Positions 11,296 to 21,460 of a DNA stretch of 64,000 bases are shown in pieces (the stretch's first letter is position 1; the number at the start of each line of letters is the position of its first letter). The DNA comes from Humulus lupulus (taxonomy: Eukaryota > Streptophyta > Magnoliopsida > Rosales > Cannabaceae), in the NCBI RefSeq assembly GCF_963169125.1, contig NC_084796.1, positions 90,442,888 through 90,506,887 of the forward strand, written 5' to 3'. The position numbers and the translations under genes are program-made. Below the pieces are notes generated by a model that searched no databases, was not told the origin of the DNA, and saw nothing but the letters and a program-made list of their open reading frames with translations.

Positions 11296-12078
11296 TTTTT
11301 TTTTAAACTTTTTTAGTACTATTCCATGTTAGACTTATTTATAAAACTCATTTCATCTTAAAAACACTAGATTTTTTATCTACTCAATATTTTCATCTTA
11401 TTATTGAAATGTGTCACGTGCTCATTTTGTAAAAGCGACCTAGAACATGTATAAGTTCTGGTCGCTTGGGGTCACATAACCGAAGAGAGATTTTAAAAGA
11501 ATTTAGCATATTCAGATAAAGTTTTAAACATAGAATTTTGAAAAATAGATTATTCAACGACTTTTTAAAGACCAGATTTTCAAAAATATTTCGAATACTA
11601 ACTAAGTTAGGAAATTTCTAAGAAAAAACAAAACCTAGAAGACAACAAGGAAACCTTGGAAATAACTAGGTCTGCGGCCTGATTCTTAACACGTACAAAA
11701 CTTTTTAGCAGACAAAACTCCTGGACACAACCAGGTCCGAGACCAGCTTCCTATCAGATTCACCGTAATTAGGCGGGCAAATTCTTGGGTACATCCAGGG
11801 TATTGACTAAAATTATTTAGTCAAGCCATCAAAAACCTTTCTCGATCTAAAGACATCCCCTACAATTTCCAATGTGCCAGAATTCAAGATTCATAACACA
11901 CGAGAAGATAATAGGTTAAGTGGAACACAAATCGATCACAAACTAACATACATGTACTAAAATGTATAGTTATCTCGAGGAGAAAAAAACCTCGATCTGA
12001 GCCCGAAGGCAATTGTTTCAATCCTTAAGGACTTAATTACAAGATAAAAAGTAATATAAGTAGACAAAAAAGAAGCAT
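11296..12078. other. Untranslated spacer between integrase and the antisense gene of A
   Basis: No supported coding frame on either strand. It lies between the convergent 3' ends of the plus-strand integrase and the minus-strand extra gene, so it probably holds both 3' untranslated regions. I could not assign poly(A) signals. Confidence 0.5.
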
Positions 12079-14797
12079 CACTGAGCTTCGTCAACTTGCT
12101 CAAGTGATGTCACCTTCTCGCTGTCCCCTTCCGCAGCTCAAGAAGCATCGAGGGTTTTAGCAGGTTCCTATGAGAATCGAACCTTTAACTTGGCAAGATA
12201 AGGTCCCCAAAACTCCAACTCCATGAAGGAAAAATCTCTGTCTTTGTTGAAAGCCCAATATTGGTAAAGCATCTCCTCCAGATAATTCATCGAATCTACA
12301 ATCTCCAGTCTCGCCCTCTCAGCCTCTTCCTAGACTTTGGTCTCGACCTCATCAAGTTTCTTTTTGAAGATATCAGTCTTGACGTGTAGCTGGTCTTTCG
12401 CAATCCGTTCGTTCTCTTGGGAAGCTGCCAGGGCAGCCTTGGCAACCAGCTCGTTCTTCTGGGAGGTGGCCAGGGCGACCTTAGAAATCTGCTCATTTTC
12501 TTGGGAAGGGGCCAGAGTGTCTTGGAGCTCTTCCTCCCTAGCTCGAACCTGAGTAATATTGCAGAGTTGATTCAAGACAGACTGCAAAGGGAAAATGCAG
12601 GTCAAAGTTAGCTCAAAAAAAAAAAAAAAAAGGAAAGAAAAAGAAGTACTATAGGAGGAACAAAGGTGGCTCACAGTTAGTTTCAATCCCATGGAAAACT
12701 CAAGAACATCTTCGAAAGCACGCTCCTCCATGGCCCTCAGGTCCTTAACATTGGCTCTATATGCATGGCCCACCATATGGCTTGCCATTTTATACACAAT
12801 CCCTCGGAAGGCTTCTGGGATCCTTGTCAGCTCGAGTGGTTTTACTGGGAGCTGAACGAAGGGGGCTTCGCCCTGAATAACCAGAGGAACCAAGGCATGT
12901 GCATGTCGAGGAAGACAAGAAAGAGCTTCAAGGATAGTGGTTTTCGTTACCAGAGCTTGGGGCTGAGCCTGATGTTGCTACTCCCAGGTGGAGCTGAAAC
13001 CTTTATCTTTGACAGGAGACTTAGTGGAAGTTCCAGTCTTGGAAGCATGTTTTTTTCACATTCTAGCCCTTTTTTTCACGGGCCCAGCTCCGACCCCGCC
13101 AACCTTAAATGCAGCCTTTAAACCCAAGGCACCCGTCAAATCATCTCTTCACCTGTAAAGGAACATGTAGAGAATTCAGATACAAGAAATAGTTAGTCAA
13201 AATAATGCAAAGAAAAGAATAGAGCAAGAATCTTGGCCTCCGAGCTTGAGGAGGAAGCTATTATCATCGACTCAGTGTTATGAATTAGATTGGGTAAAAC
13301 CTCTAACTCCTGGACTACCGTGGGTGGGGTGGACTCTAGAATTATCACATCCTAGGTCCTAGGATGTTTAGGCTCTTCGTCCGAGCTAGACTCATCTACA
13401 AATTGCCTAAAATCGATGGAGAATACACACTGACGTAAGGAAGGCCATGTCCTACGATTCGTACCATATTCCTAAAAAATGGCAGACTTAAAATGGAGGG
13501 TATTTTTTACCACATAGTGTATCTAGTGTAGCTATGGTCGTAGCATACCACCAGGTGGTCCACACATTGGAGGAGGGTTGTGTTCATGTCTTGGTCAACT
13601 GAAGATTGACACACGAGCTGACATGGGTTGAATCGGATTAGCCTAAAACTAGCAGCAGCCCGATCTAATTCTCTATAAGGGTTACCTTGGCCAGAAGTGT
13701 CGGCTATTGCCCCAGAATCAGCTCGGTTTGGGTTAGGATGCTGCCCATCCATAGGAGCTCTTCTCTTGTGCACCAGTAGTGCCACCTCTTCATCCTCCTC
13801 GTCATCTTCAATGGCGGGAAGAACTTCTTGAGGACGGGGAAGCTCGGGAAGCACGGGGGGCAGACCTTGGGTTCTGATAGCCATCATGTGATCTTTACGG
13901 ATCAGATTGCAGGCCACCAAGGTAGCATCATTCACTACCCTTCAGAAGTCCTTCTCCTTCAAAGGAAGATGGGTCAGCATCATCTATAGACCTCCAAGGT
14001 TCTCAAATTGCCCTGTCCTCTTGAATATAGCTGCATAAAGAACAAACTCAGTTAGGAGGATTAAACTTATTAAAAAAATAAGGGAATTCACGTATGTAGT
14101 TCGGAGAGTTAGGAAACTTACGAGGACAGTTGAAGTACCGGTGAGTGTAGTTCTTAAACTCATTAGACATAAATAATTGATCTTTATAGTCATTTGGGTA
14201 GCTAGGGAGGTCGGTGGCGGAGGTCGTGTTGGGGAAACGAGTGAGGTAGTAGAAACTGTCATCTCACCCTTTCTGGTCAGTGCTGGCTTTGAGGCAGAAG
14301 AAGTACATAATATAGGCAGTGGTAGGGACCTCCCACTCGTGCCTCAAAAATAAATATTTCAGCCCTGCCAAAAGTCGATACGAGTTTGGTGGGAGCAGGA
14401 ATGGAGCTAGTTCGATGTAGTTTAAAAAATCTACAAAGTACTGGTCCAGGGGAAGGAAAGCATGTGCTTTCAGCTGCTCATCACTCCATGCCCTACAGTC
14501 AACTTGAAGTGGGGTGCAATTCTGCTCTCCTCCCAGTGGAGGTTGGGCAATAAGGCCATCAGTCCCCATCTTAATCCCGTGGCTCAGCAATATCTTGTTC
14601 ACCTTCCCTTCAGTTGTTATTCGAGACACGATATGCTCGGCCTCAAAAAAGGTGTCAGGATCTACTATGATCTCCCTGTCCACCACTAGGCTGAAGTGGG
14701 GAATAGGAGAATCAAACACGATCTGCTTGCCCTTATCTTTTCCTTGAAAAGAAGATCTTGCAACATTTTTCTTTTGTTGGCTCATGATCTAGCTCAC
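12079..14797 (-). pseudogene. Antisense extra gene (aORF) of Tat element A, intron-containing
   Basis: Reads opposite to gag-pol. A splice acceptor (gtcgtcag, ending at 14798) precedes the ATG at 14785. Exon 2 encodes about 220 residues beginning MSQQKKNVARSSF, with the block LPLDQYFVDFLNYIELAPF, then PPNSYRLLAGLKYLFLRHEW, and after a TGA at 14264-14266 the same frame continues YYLTRFPNTTS and KDQLFMSNEF. A donor (GTAAGTTT, 14121) and acceptor (atgcag, 14031) define an intron. Exon 3 carries TGQFENLGGL, an acidic tract (IEDDEEDEEVA) and a Ser/Glu-rich stretch. Later exons (12893 downward) encode a helical, repetitive ASQENE-type coiled coil with one further intron near 12560-12680, ending in SLEQVDEAQ and a stop at 12079. 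Antisense extra ORFs are known in Tat-lineage elements; their function is unknown. Stops at about 14266, 13985 and 13938 make this copy inactive. A homologue is at 29663-30960. Confidence 0.7.
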
Positions 14798-15355
14798 CTG
14801 ACGACAAAGCGGCTTAATTAGTAGGGACCAAAAATAATTTCAAGCTACGTCGACAAAGGTCAAAAGATCATAGGGTTTGAATTCAGTTTTATTAACCTAG
14901 AATATACATGAGCTAAAAGGCACCCTAGCATCAATGCGTGTTGCCACACATAGTCCTTAGCCACGCGCTACAGACTGGGGGAATTCCTTGATACTTCGGA
15001 ATTCGAATGTTAGGCCTGTCACCTTTTTGAAAGCAGTTTAATGCAAAATCGCTTAAGGAATCATGACCCTTAAGCTACCTAGAGCCAAACCTAAAGCCTC
15101 TCAACCTACATCCAAATAGTTGTCTCAGTTGGTTCATCAACGAAGATTTCCTTACAAAACCCAGAAAAATTGCCTAGTTTTCAAACACCTTATTCCTAAA
15201 CAAGTCTAGTATCATTCTTTTAGCCTAAACAAATCCCTATTGAACTCATACATGGCTATAATATGAGATAATACTGAGAGAAAAAAAATCAAAATAAAAG
15301 GAACTTATTGGAAAATAAAGAATGAAAGATTCAAACAAGATGAAGAGGTACTTAC

Positions 15356-15538
15356 AATTTATTTGTATACTCAAAGAGGATGCTGGTGGTTCCAACAGTA
15401 GGAGCTTGAGAGCTTCTGAAAAATGGAAGAATGATGAATTTTTTTGAAAGAGGCTTGAGAGAAAAATTGATGTTTTTTTTAATGGAAAGATTTTGAATGC
15501 GAAGGTGGTGAAGTTCAGGCCTAATCTCCCTATTTATA
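15356..15538 (-). promoter_or_regulatory. TATA promoter and 5' leader exon of the antisense gene of A
   Basis: On the minus strand a clear TATAAATAG (complement of 15530-15538) is followed by a leader of about 150 bases that ends at a strong donor GTAAGTAC (15355-15348). The implied first intron spans 15355-14798 and the acceptor lies 13 bases before the ATG at 14785. The promoter is inside the element, about 270 bp from the 3' LTR, and points away from it. The start of transcription (about 15505) is inferred from the TATA distance only. Confidence 0.6.
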
Positions 15539-15793
15539 CGTAAACTTCAGGAATTAATCTGGGTCTTTTGATCGGGTTAGCTCAGGATCCAAAGGCCAAG
15601 ATTAAATGAGCCATGCAGAGGAAAAAAAGGGTATAGGACAGTTATCACAATCCTCAAAATCCAAACAAACTCCAATTATAGACGGCCACGTGTTGAACTA
15701 TCGAGTAGTGGGCAGGGACAATTTCACATGACAGAAGCCTAAAAGCTCATACTGTGCGTGTTAGAATATGATGACGTCAAGCACGAGAAGGTG

Positions 15794-15808
15794 CTTGGGG
15801 GGGAAATT
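15794..15808 (+). other. Polypurine tract of element A
   Basis: The run CTTGGGGGGGGAAATT lies directly before the 3' LTR start TGTACCCC and fits the plus-strand primer site. The equivalent in D on the minus strand (29180-29189) has the same TTGGGGGGAAAA form. Confidence 0.75.
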
Positions 15809-16537
15809 TGTACCCCAAAATAAGCGTGGACGAAATTATTTACCTAGGGGGACAAATGTTAGAGAAACACACAAAAAAAGCAGGTGAGTAGAACATCGAG
15901 CTAACGTTTATGTGAGCAACTCGAGTTATGACCTGGCAAGGCGACATATGGATAATCTCTAGATTGCCTCTCAGGACAATCATCTAGTTCGAGACATGTA
16001 ATGGCCAGATCTCCTTTAGGATTCTCTGAACTAAAGTTTGTACACTCTTCGATCACCAGCTCGATGAAGATGTTCAGCTCGTGGAAACCTGGTCATGACG
16101 CATAGTGAAAGATCCCAAAAGACTTTGAGGTCCCTTATACGCTCATTAATGCCCATGCTTTATTACACATTTATTGCCCGCCATAACAGGAGTAATTTCT
16201 ATAGGCAATCATATTCCTATGTAAATAGGAATTATCTTGATTGATTATTTACCATATTTATGCACACGGTTACCAAAACCTGTCCAGGAATATCCACTAT
16301 AAATATTAGGGACAATGGACAGGAAAAAGGATGACTTTTTGTAATACAGAAACTCTATAGAAATTGGAAGAGATAAATAATATTGTCTCATGGACTAGAT
16401 GAATTTTAACCAGTGAACCACATAAAAGTGTAAGTGTGAGAAGTTATTCATATAATTCATTACAGTTTAGAAAAGAGCACTAATATCTTTCTTATTGGAT
16501 TTCTTAATCTAACGTTTGCGAAAAAACTGCGTCAACA
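15809..16537 (+). repeat. 3' LTR of element A
   Basis: Direct copy of 3718-4415, starting TGTACCCCAAAATAAGCG and ending gcgtcaaca. The conserved TATAAAT box is at 16298-16304. It is followed by ACAAG, the mutated target duplication, and then by tandem-array sequence. Confidence 0.9.
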
Positions 16538-16606
16538 ACAAGGTCTAAAAGTTAATTTTTATATATAAAGGATAATCGACCAAAATAACCATTACAAAAT
16601 ACTGCA
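16538..16606. repeat. Remainder of the tandem array
   Basis: The sequence aggtctaaaagttaattttt and gataatcgaccaaaata continue the unit interrupted at 3714. This short piece separates the end of Gypsy A from the start of CACTA E. Confidence 0.8.
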
Positions 16607-16800
16607 AACTACAAGAAAAACTATTTTTAGAGGCGAGAATATCAGTGGACGACTTATGGTTGCCTCTAATATTGGGATTATTAGAGGCAACATGATGTTA
16701 GTCGCCTCTAATATTGGAAACAATATCAGGGGCAACGTGTCGCCCCTCATATCAAATATCGTCGCCCCTCTAAGTTAACGAATTTTGAACCCACCATAGA
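16607..16800 (+). repeat. Left terminus and subterminal repeats of CACTA E
   Basis: After the terminal AACTACAAGAAAAA the region carries repeated direct and inverted copies of a motif around tcgcctctaatatt and ggggcgac (about 16630, 16665, 16690, 16730, 16755). In CACTA elements such subterminal repeats bind the element-encoded proteins; that is family knowledge, not shown here. Confidence 0.8.
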
Positions 16801-16919
16801 GGGAAAATATACACGGTCTTATTTTGGGGAATTTTTTTCAAAACTGTATGTTTTAATATTAGGGGTTATGCGTCATCCCTAATATTCGCACATGTCGCCC
16901 CTTAAACTTTTATGTAACC

Positions 16920-17024
16920 AAGTCCTACACTTTCTTCCTCATTTCTTATCTCTGCGCTGACACCTCTTCCTCACAACCCGAAAATCCCTCTCTTTGAAAA
17001 CCCTCACAAATCCCTCAAAATTAT

Positions 17025-17057
<33 letters not shown>

Positions 17058-17225
17058 ATCTCCTTACCATTATCCTCTCTCTCTCTCTCTCTCTATCTCC
17101 GTCACCATTTCATTCCCTCCCTCACAAAATTCGACCACCACCACGCCACGCCGGGAGGAGCACCACCACGCCGACGACGCATGCGCCTCCACCACCACAC
17201 CACTGCCTCTGCCTATATATATTGT
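16920..17225 (+). promoter_or_regulatory. Pyrimidine-rich leader region of E with (CT)n
   Basis: A C/T-rich tract with two (CT)n microsatellites (about 17029-17053 and 17073-17092), followed by a GC-rich stretch rich in CACCACG, looks like a promoter/5' leader segment of CACTA E. The open frame across it is a low-complexity artefact. No TATA box was assigned. Confidence 0.35.
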
Positions 17226-17268
17226 AAGTTTTTTAACACATTATATATATATATGAAAGACTTCTCAA

Positions 17269-17644
17269 TGGTTACTACCCATAAGTGGGTACTAACAATT
17301 ATAATGATGCGGCAACATAGTCACTTGGTATAGCAAGTCACCAACAGGTAAATATTTTTTTCTACATTAATTTCGAATTTAGTTTTTTTTTTGCCATAAT
17401 TAATATTGTTTCCAACCAATGAGAGACACTAGCTATATTTAGAAATTGTCATTAATTTTAAAAATAAAAACTTTACAATATTATATTTTCATAATAAATA
17501 CACGTTTTTCATTAGGTAACCCTTCCAAAAAAATTGAAAAAATCAAAACTTATTTTTAGAAATATTAATTAACAACTATAAATATGGACCATTGATCTTA
17601 ATCTAATTGTTAATATTAAAATAACCATCCATGGGTAGTAACCA
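17269..17644. mobile_element. Small MITE-like element with 14 bp perfect inverted ends
   Basis: TGGTTACTACCCAT at 17269-17282 is perfectly inverted at 17631-17644, with AT-rich noncoding DNA between. The left end also folds on itself (GTTACTACCCA with TGGGTACTAAC). No clear target duplication was found, so it may instead be a duplicated hairpin rather than a transposon. Confidence 0.5.
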
Positions 17645-18283
17645 TAAAAGTACACCCATATATATATTAGATTTTTATTTATTTATAAATATATATAGTG
17701 TGTATATGTATATATTTATATATAAATACCTATTTATATGTATATGTACATATTTATATTTATATTTAAATGTATATGGTTATATGTGTTGTTTATATGT
17801 ATATATTTATATATATGTTTAGTTTTTTTGGTAGATATATTTATGTGCCCCTATATATATATATTATCATATAAATATATATATATATTTGTATTATTGT
17901 GTGTGTCGTGTATGTTAAGTTTATGTTTAATTTTTTTGTTTATAATTATATGTATATATAATTTTTTATATATTTATATGTATATATAATATTTTTTTAT
18001 ATAAATATATATTTTGTGTGTGCTAAGTGTATATATAAGCTTATATATATTTTTAGTTTTTTTATTTATTTAAATTTTTATTTATAATAATGTATATTAT
18101 ATTTGTATAAAAAGTGAAGGAGTATTTCTTGGAAATTTAGTGACTAGGGTATTTCTAGTTTTGTGGCATCAAGGTATTTGTTGTTTTGATTATGTTATTT
18201 TAATTAATATGTGAATGTATGTAGAAAGTAAGATGTGTTTAGTGATATTTATATGTGTGTAGAATAACATATTGTGAATGTGT
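17645..18283. other. AT microsatellite-rich noncoding part of E
   Basis: Dominated by TATATA/TATTTA runs that create spurious short frames rich in Tyr, Ile and Phe. No gene. It ends at GTATA (18284-18288), the left target duplication of Gypsy C. Confidence 0.6.
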
Positions 18284-18288
18284 GTATA

Positions 18289-20306
18289 TGTAACGTCTTG
18301 GAATTTTACTTAGCTAGGTAGTAGTAGTAGTAGCTTAGTATTTTAGTTTTTGTGGTTATTAGTTCAAGCCGGGATTTTGTTGGAAACTCGTAAAGCTAGT
18401 TATGGATTTTATAAGTTTAGCCTAGTTTAGAAATATTAATTTTATCATAAGGTTTGATTAATAAAGATAGTCCTAAGAATACTATTTATTATAACCTAAG
18501 GTTTAGATAGAATAATTAAGAATGTGACATTTGTCACAAATATGTTTATTAAAGATTTAAGGATTTTTATGAATAAAAATAATCATGGATAAGTCTAGGA
18601 AGTCTAGAACATTCCCACAGTTGTTAGGATCACGTTTTACTCAGTCAAAGTGGTTTAAACAAATTCAAGTGTGCTGAAAGTGTGTAAAAACATGTTTGAA
18701 ATATCAGCGTATGCCGATATATCACAACTATAGGGGACGATATATCGCCTATGATTGATACAGAAAACACGTCGACTTCGCACGAATGAAACTACGAACC
18801 CTCAACATTATTGTGTAGGCGATATATTGCCTATAGGAGGTGATATATCAGCTCTAGTGACCATTTTTTTTTTAATTTTCGTGGAATTCGAAACAAGAAA
18901 CAACCCTCAACAACTTTGACTTGTTCTTGAACATTTTTGACCGAGTTCTGGGCATCTATTGAGCGAAAAATGTATTTTTAATAATTTATTTATTCATTTT
19001 AAAAGGAGTTAGTTTCATTGCTTGAAATCTATAAATAGGACCCTTCACTCAACCTTTTTTCATCATCTTTCAAGCACAGTTCAGAGCCTCCAAGATGCTA
19101 AGTTCATTCTAGAGAGAAACACTAGGGTTTTTGGGTTTAAAAGATTTCCAATCTAAGCTTTTATAAACACTTGGGAAGTAAGATAGAGTGATTTTTCTGT
19201 ATTGAGGTGTAGATTGAAGTTCTAATCTATCTAAGGTATTCATTATCCATAGGTTTAGTTCATTATAGTGCCTCTTATTCTTTTCATTTTCTTCATTGCC
19301 TCACTCGTTATAATGACTAATTGTTAGGTGTTCAATTTCTTTGAAACTTAAGTTTTTTCATAAGTCCTTATTCCAATGGTTTAGATTTCTATTCATCTTC
19401 TTTTCTCTAGAGGACTTATGGTTTCTTTATGTTTGCTTTTAGGAGTTTCCAATCCCGCTCTTGTCTCCAATATTCTGGTGTTTGGTAAGGAAAATTAGGT
19501 AGTTTAGTTTATGATCTAGTTTATGTTTTGTATGACCTAACATTTCAGGTACAATAAAGGTGTAAGTATGCATGGACCTATGGTGTCCAATGATGTATGA
19601 CAGACTTATGTCTGGTAGGCTCGGTTGCAAAAATTTTATGACGGACCTAAGTTGATGTCCACTGTATGGCGGACTTATGTTCGGGGCTTAATTGCCACCC
19701 CTGTATAAGCACTTATCTTTTTATTATATCTGACTTGTTATTATGATCTATGACCTATAGTTACGATTATGACTTATGACCTATGATTTATGACTATGGT
19801 TATGACTTACATTATTATTTATGATTATGACTTAGGCTATGATATGACGTATGGTTTTGTGATGTGATATGATTAGTATAAATAAGTTTTGTTATGACTC
19901 TTGTGTAATTTAGGATATGTTGATTAAATGATTATATGACTAACTATTGTTTGTATTTTCCTTACTGGGCTTAGAAGCTCACCCCTTATGATGTTATTAT
20001 TACAGGCAATTACAGATAGAAAGGCTGGTGGCAAGTAGGACCTAGGAGCTTCGTGATGTACTCGTGGGACCATATAGTAGAGGAAGATCAAGCAGGCCTA
20101 TTTTTTTATTTTTATTAAAGAATGTGTTCTTTTGAAGTTTTATTTAAATGTTGCTCATTTTAATATGTTAAAGACAATTATTATATTTTTGTAAAACCAT
20201 GGATCCATATATTTATTTTCAACTTTTTATTCAATAACAGAACAATATTTATGATTATGATCCAACATTGTGTACTCGATAATTTATGAGAAATTAGGGC
20301 GTTACA
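18289..20306 (+). repeat. 5' LTR of element C
   Basis: TGTAACGTC to gggcgttaca. It contains clustered near-palindromes around CGATATATCG (18703-18850), a TATAAATAG box at 19030-19038, and a tract of tatgacttatg-type short repeats (about 19735-19870). A ctgggcttagaagctcaccc box sits about 320 bp before the LTR end. Matches 22827-24326. Confidence 0.92.
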
Positions 20307-20308
20307 TG

Positions 20309-20320
20309 TGGTATCAGAGA
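20309..20320 (+). promoter_or_regulatory. Primer-binding site of element C
   Basis: TGGTATCAGAGA begins three bases after the LTR end and matches the initiator-methionine tRNA type (TGGTATCAGAGC) used by many plant LTR retrotransposons. Confidence 0.85.
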
Positions 20321-20461
20321 CACAGCTATATTTGTCCTGAACGTTCCCACGAAATACACACGACAGCTACAAAGGACCAACTTGTTACCAAGTAAGTATG
20401 CACATTATTTTCGAAATATGTTTGTAATGTCTTTCTTGTGTTATTTTCATAAATTAGCTCA

Positions 20462-20952
20462 ATGGACTCAAGGGTGGTTAGAAAGGTTAAAGCAATAAGA
20501 AGAATACCAGACCCTGAGTATCATAATGAGTTTGAGAGAGTGTTTCTTAGAATCAACCGATTTCACAAGGAAACAGAAAAGATTATTGATAGTCATACAT
20601 CCCTTTTAAAATCATGCACTCAGTCAAACTACCGTTAGCAGAACCAAGCTTAAGGATAGCATGGAATAAAGTTTTATTTGATAATGATGTACCTATTGAA
20701 GATAAATATGACATATTGGTGGATATGTTTGCACGCAATTTTAAGATATTCGAGGATATTTTATTACCAAATGGAGAAATAGGAGAAAGGGTTCATCAAT
20801 TATCAGATAATCTTAGGGAAGGATTTCTTAAACAAGTTCCTTTTACTTCAAGATTTATCTACACTCGAGAGGATTATGAGGACTTCACTCAAGATATGCT
20901 AGAACAAGGATCAGATTTGGAGGATTATATGTATATAAGAACACATCTTTAA
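20462..20952 (+). pseudogene. Unassigned ORF between primer site and gag of C
   Basis: From ATG 20462 a frame reads MDSRVVRKVKAIRRIPDPEY and on through NRFHKETEKIIDSHTSLLK; a one-base shift around 20600-20615 carries it into a 112-residue frame (20614-20952) with DNDVPIEDKYDILVDMFARN, an acidic/hydrophobic middle and a C-terminus EQGSDLEDYMYIRTHL. Together this is roughly 160 residues, mixed charge, no membrane segment, no zinc or protease motif. It is separate from gag (ATG 21461). Extra ORFs before gag are known in some plant Gypsy lineages (for example Ogre), but I recognise no family here. It could be a captured host fragment. Confidence 0.5.
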
Positions 20953-21079
20953 GATTTTATTTATGTTGTTTTAGAAAATTTTCACTAGTTTGTAATTAAT
21001 TGCTTTTTTTAATAAAACATGTTATTTGCTTTTGTTATTATTTTCATTGTTTATTAAGTGTTAAGAGTTTTGGATTAAG

Positions 21080-21345
21080 TTGAAAGTGTAAAGTTTAAAT
21101 TCCTCTCTTATGGGTTAGCCCATTTGTGAAGGCCCATTTACTTTGCATTATTAGATTGGATCTAATTAAAATGAATAACAATTAATAAAGCAATGGATTA
21201 AATTCCTATCTTTTGGGTCCATGTGGAAGTTATGTGGCCTTAGTAGTGGATACGATATACTGAACCCAACCCTTCTCCATGGAAGATTCAATTGTTAAGA
21301 ACCATTTACTCGAGTTGGACTTCATTGTAATAAGGTAGTTTTAAT
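21080..21345 (+). repeat. Leader segment shared with Copia G
   Basis: About 260 bp starting gtgtaaagtttaaattcctc and ending with gagttggacttcattgtaat is about three-quarters identical to 49257-49510 in the leader of Copia G. Shared landmarks in order include aaattcctctctt, gtggaagtta, ctccatg and tcaattgttaag. It lies just before gag of C. Its origin is discussed in the findings. Confidence 0.7.
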
Positions 21346-21460
21346 AGATAGATGGACCTAATAGACAGTAGTACAATAGGCTAAGTTATAACCTCTACTT
21401 GTTTTGTTTGTCTTAGTTTTTTTCAATTTTTTTTCTCTTTTGGGGAAACAGAAAAGACAC

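Larger units (their letters stand above)
3718..16537 (+). mobile_element. Element A: Tat-type Ty3/Gypsy retrotransposon
   Basis: Two direct LTRs (3718-4415 and 15809-16537) both start TGTACCCCAAAATAAGCG. They enclose decayed gag, protease and integrase on the plus strand and an extra gene on the minus strand. The flanks 3710-3714 (ATGAG) and 16538-16542 (ACAAG) are best read as a 5 bp duplication of ACGAG, the sequence present in the unoccupied tandem units, each copy altered by a CpG transition. Gag, zinc-knuckle, protease and integrase sequences resemble the Tat/Ogre side of plant Gypsy elements. RT and RNase H are missing and a Copia solo LTR splits the integrase. LTRs compared over the first 120 bases differ at roughly one base in six, so the insertion is old. 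Element B at 40072 is a second copy of the family. Confidence 0.9.

Noticed and set aside
14462..14747. Plus-strand open frames over the antisense gene of A
   Set aside because: Shadows of the minus-strand coding exon; they show no retroelement domain.
16994..17227. Open frame rich in Ser/Leu over (CT)n
   Set aside because: Low-complexity microsatellite translation with no protein signature.
17631..17989. Open frames rich in Tyr/Ile/Phe
   Set aside because: Artefacts of TA-rich simple sequence.
20309..20320. tRNA gene fragment
   Set aside because: The match to initiator-Met tRNA is the primer-binding site of Gypsy C, as its place after the LTR shows. The same applies at 46144.
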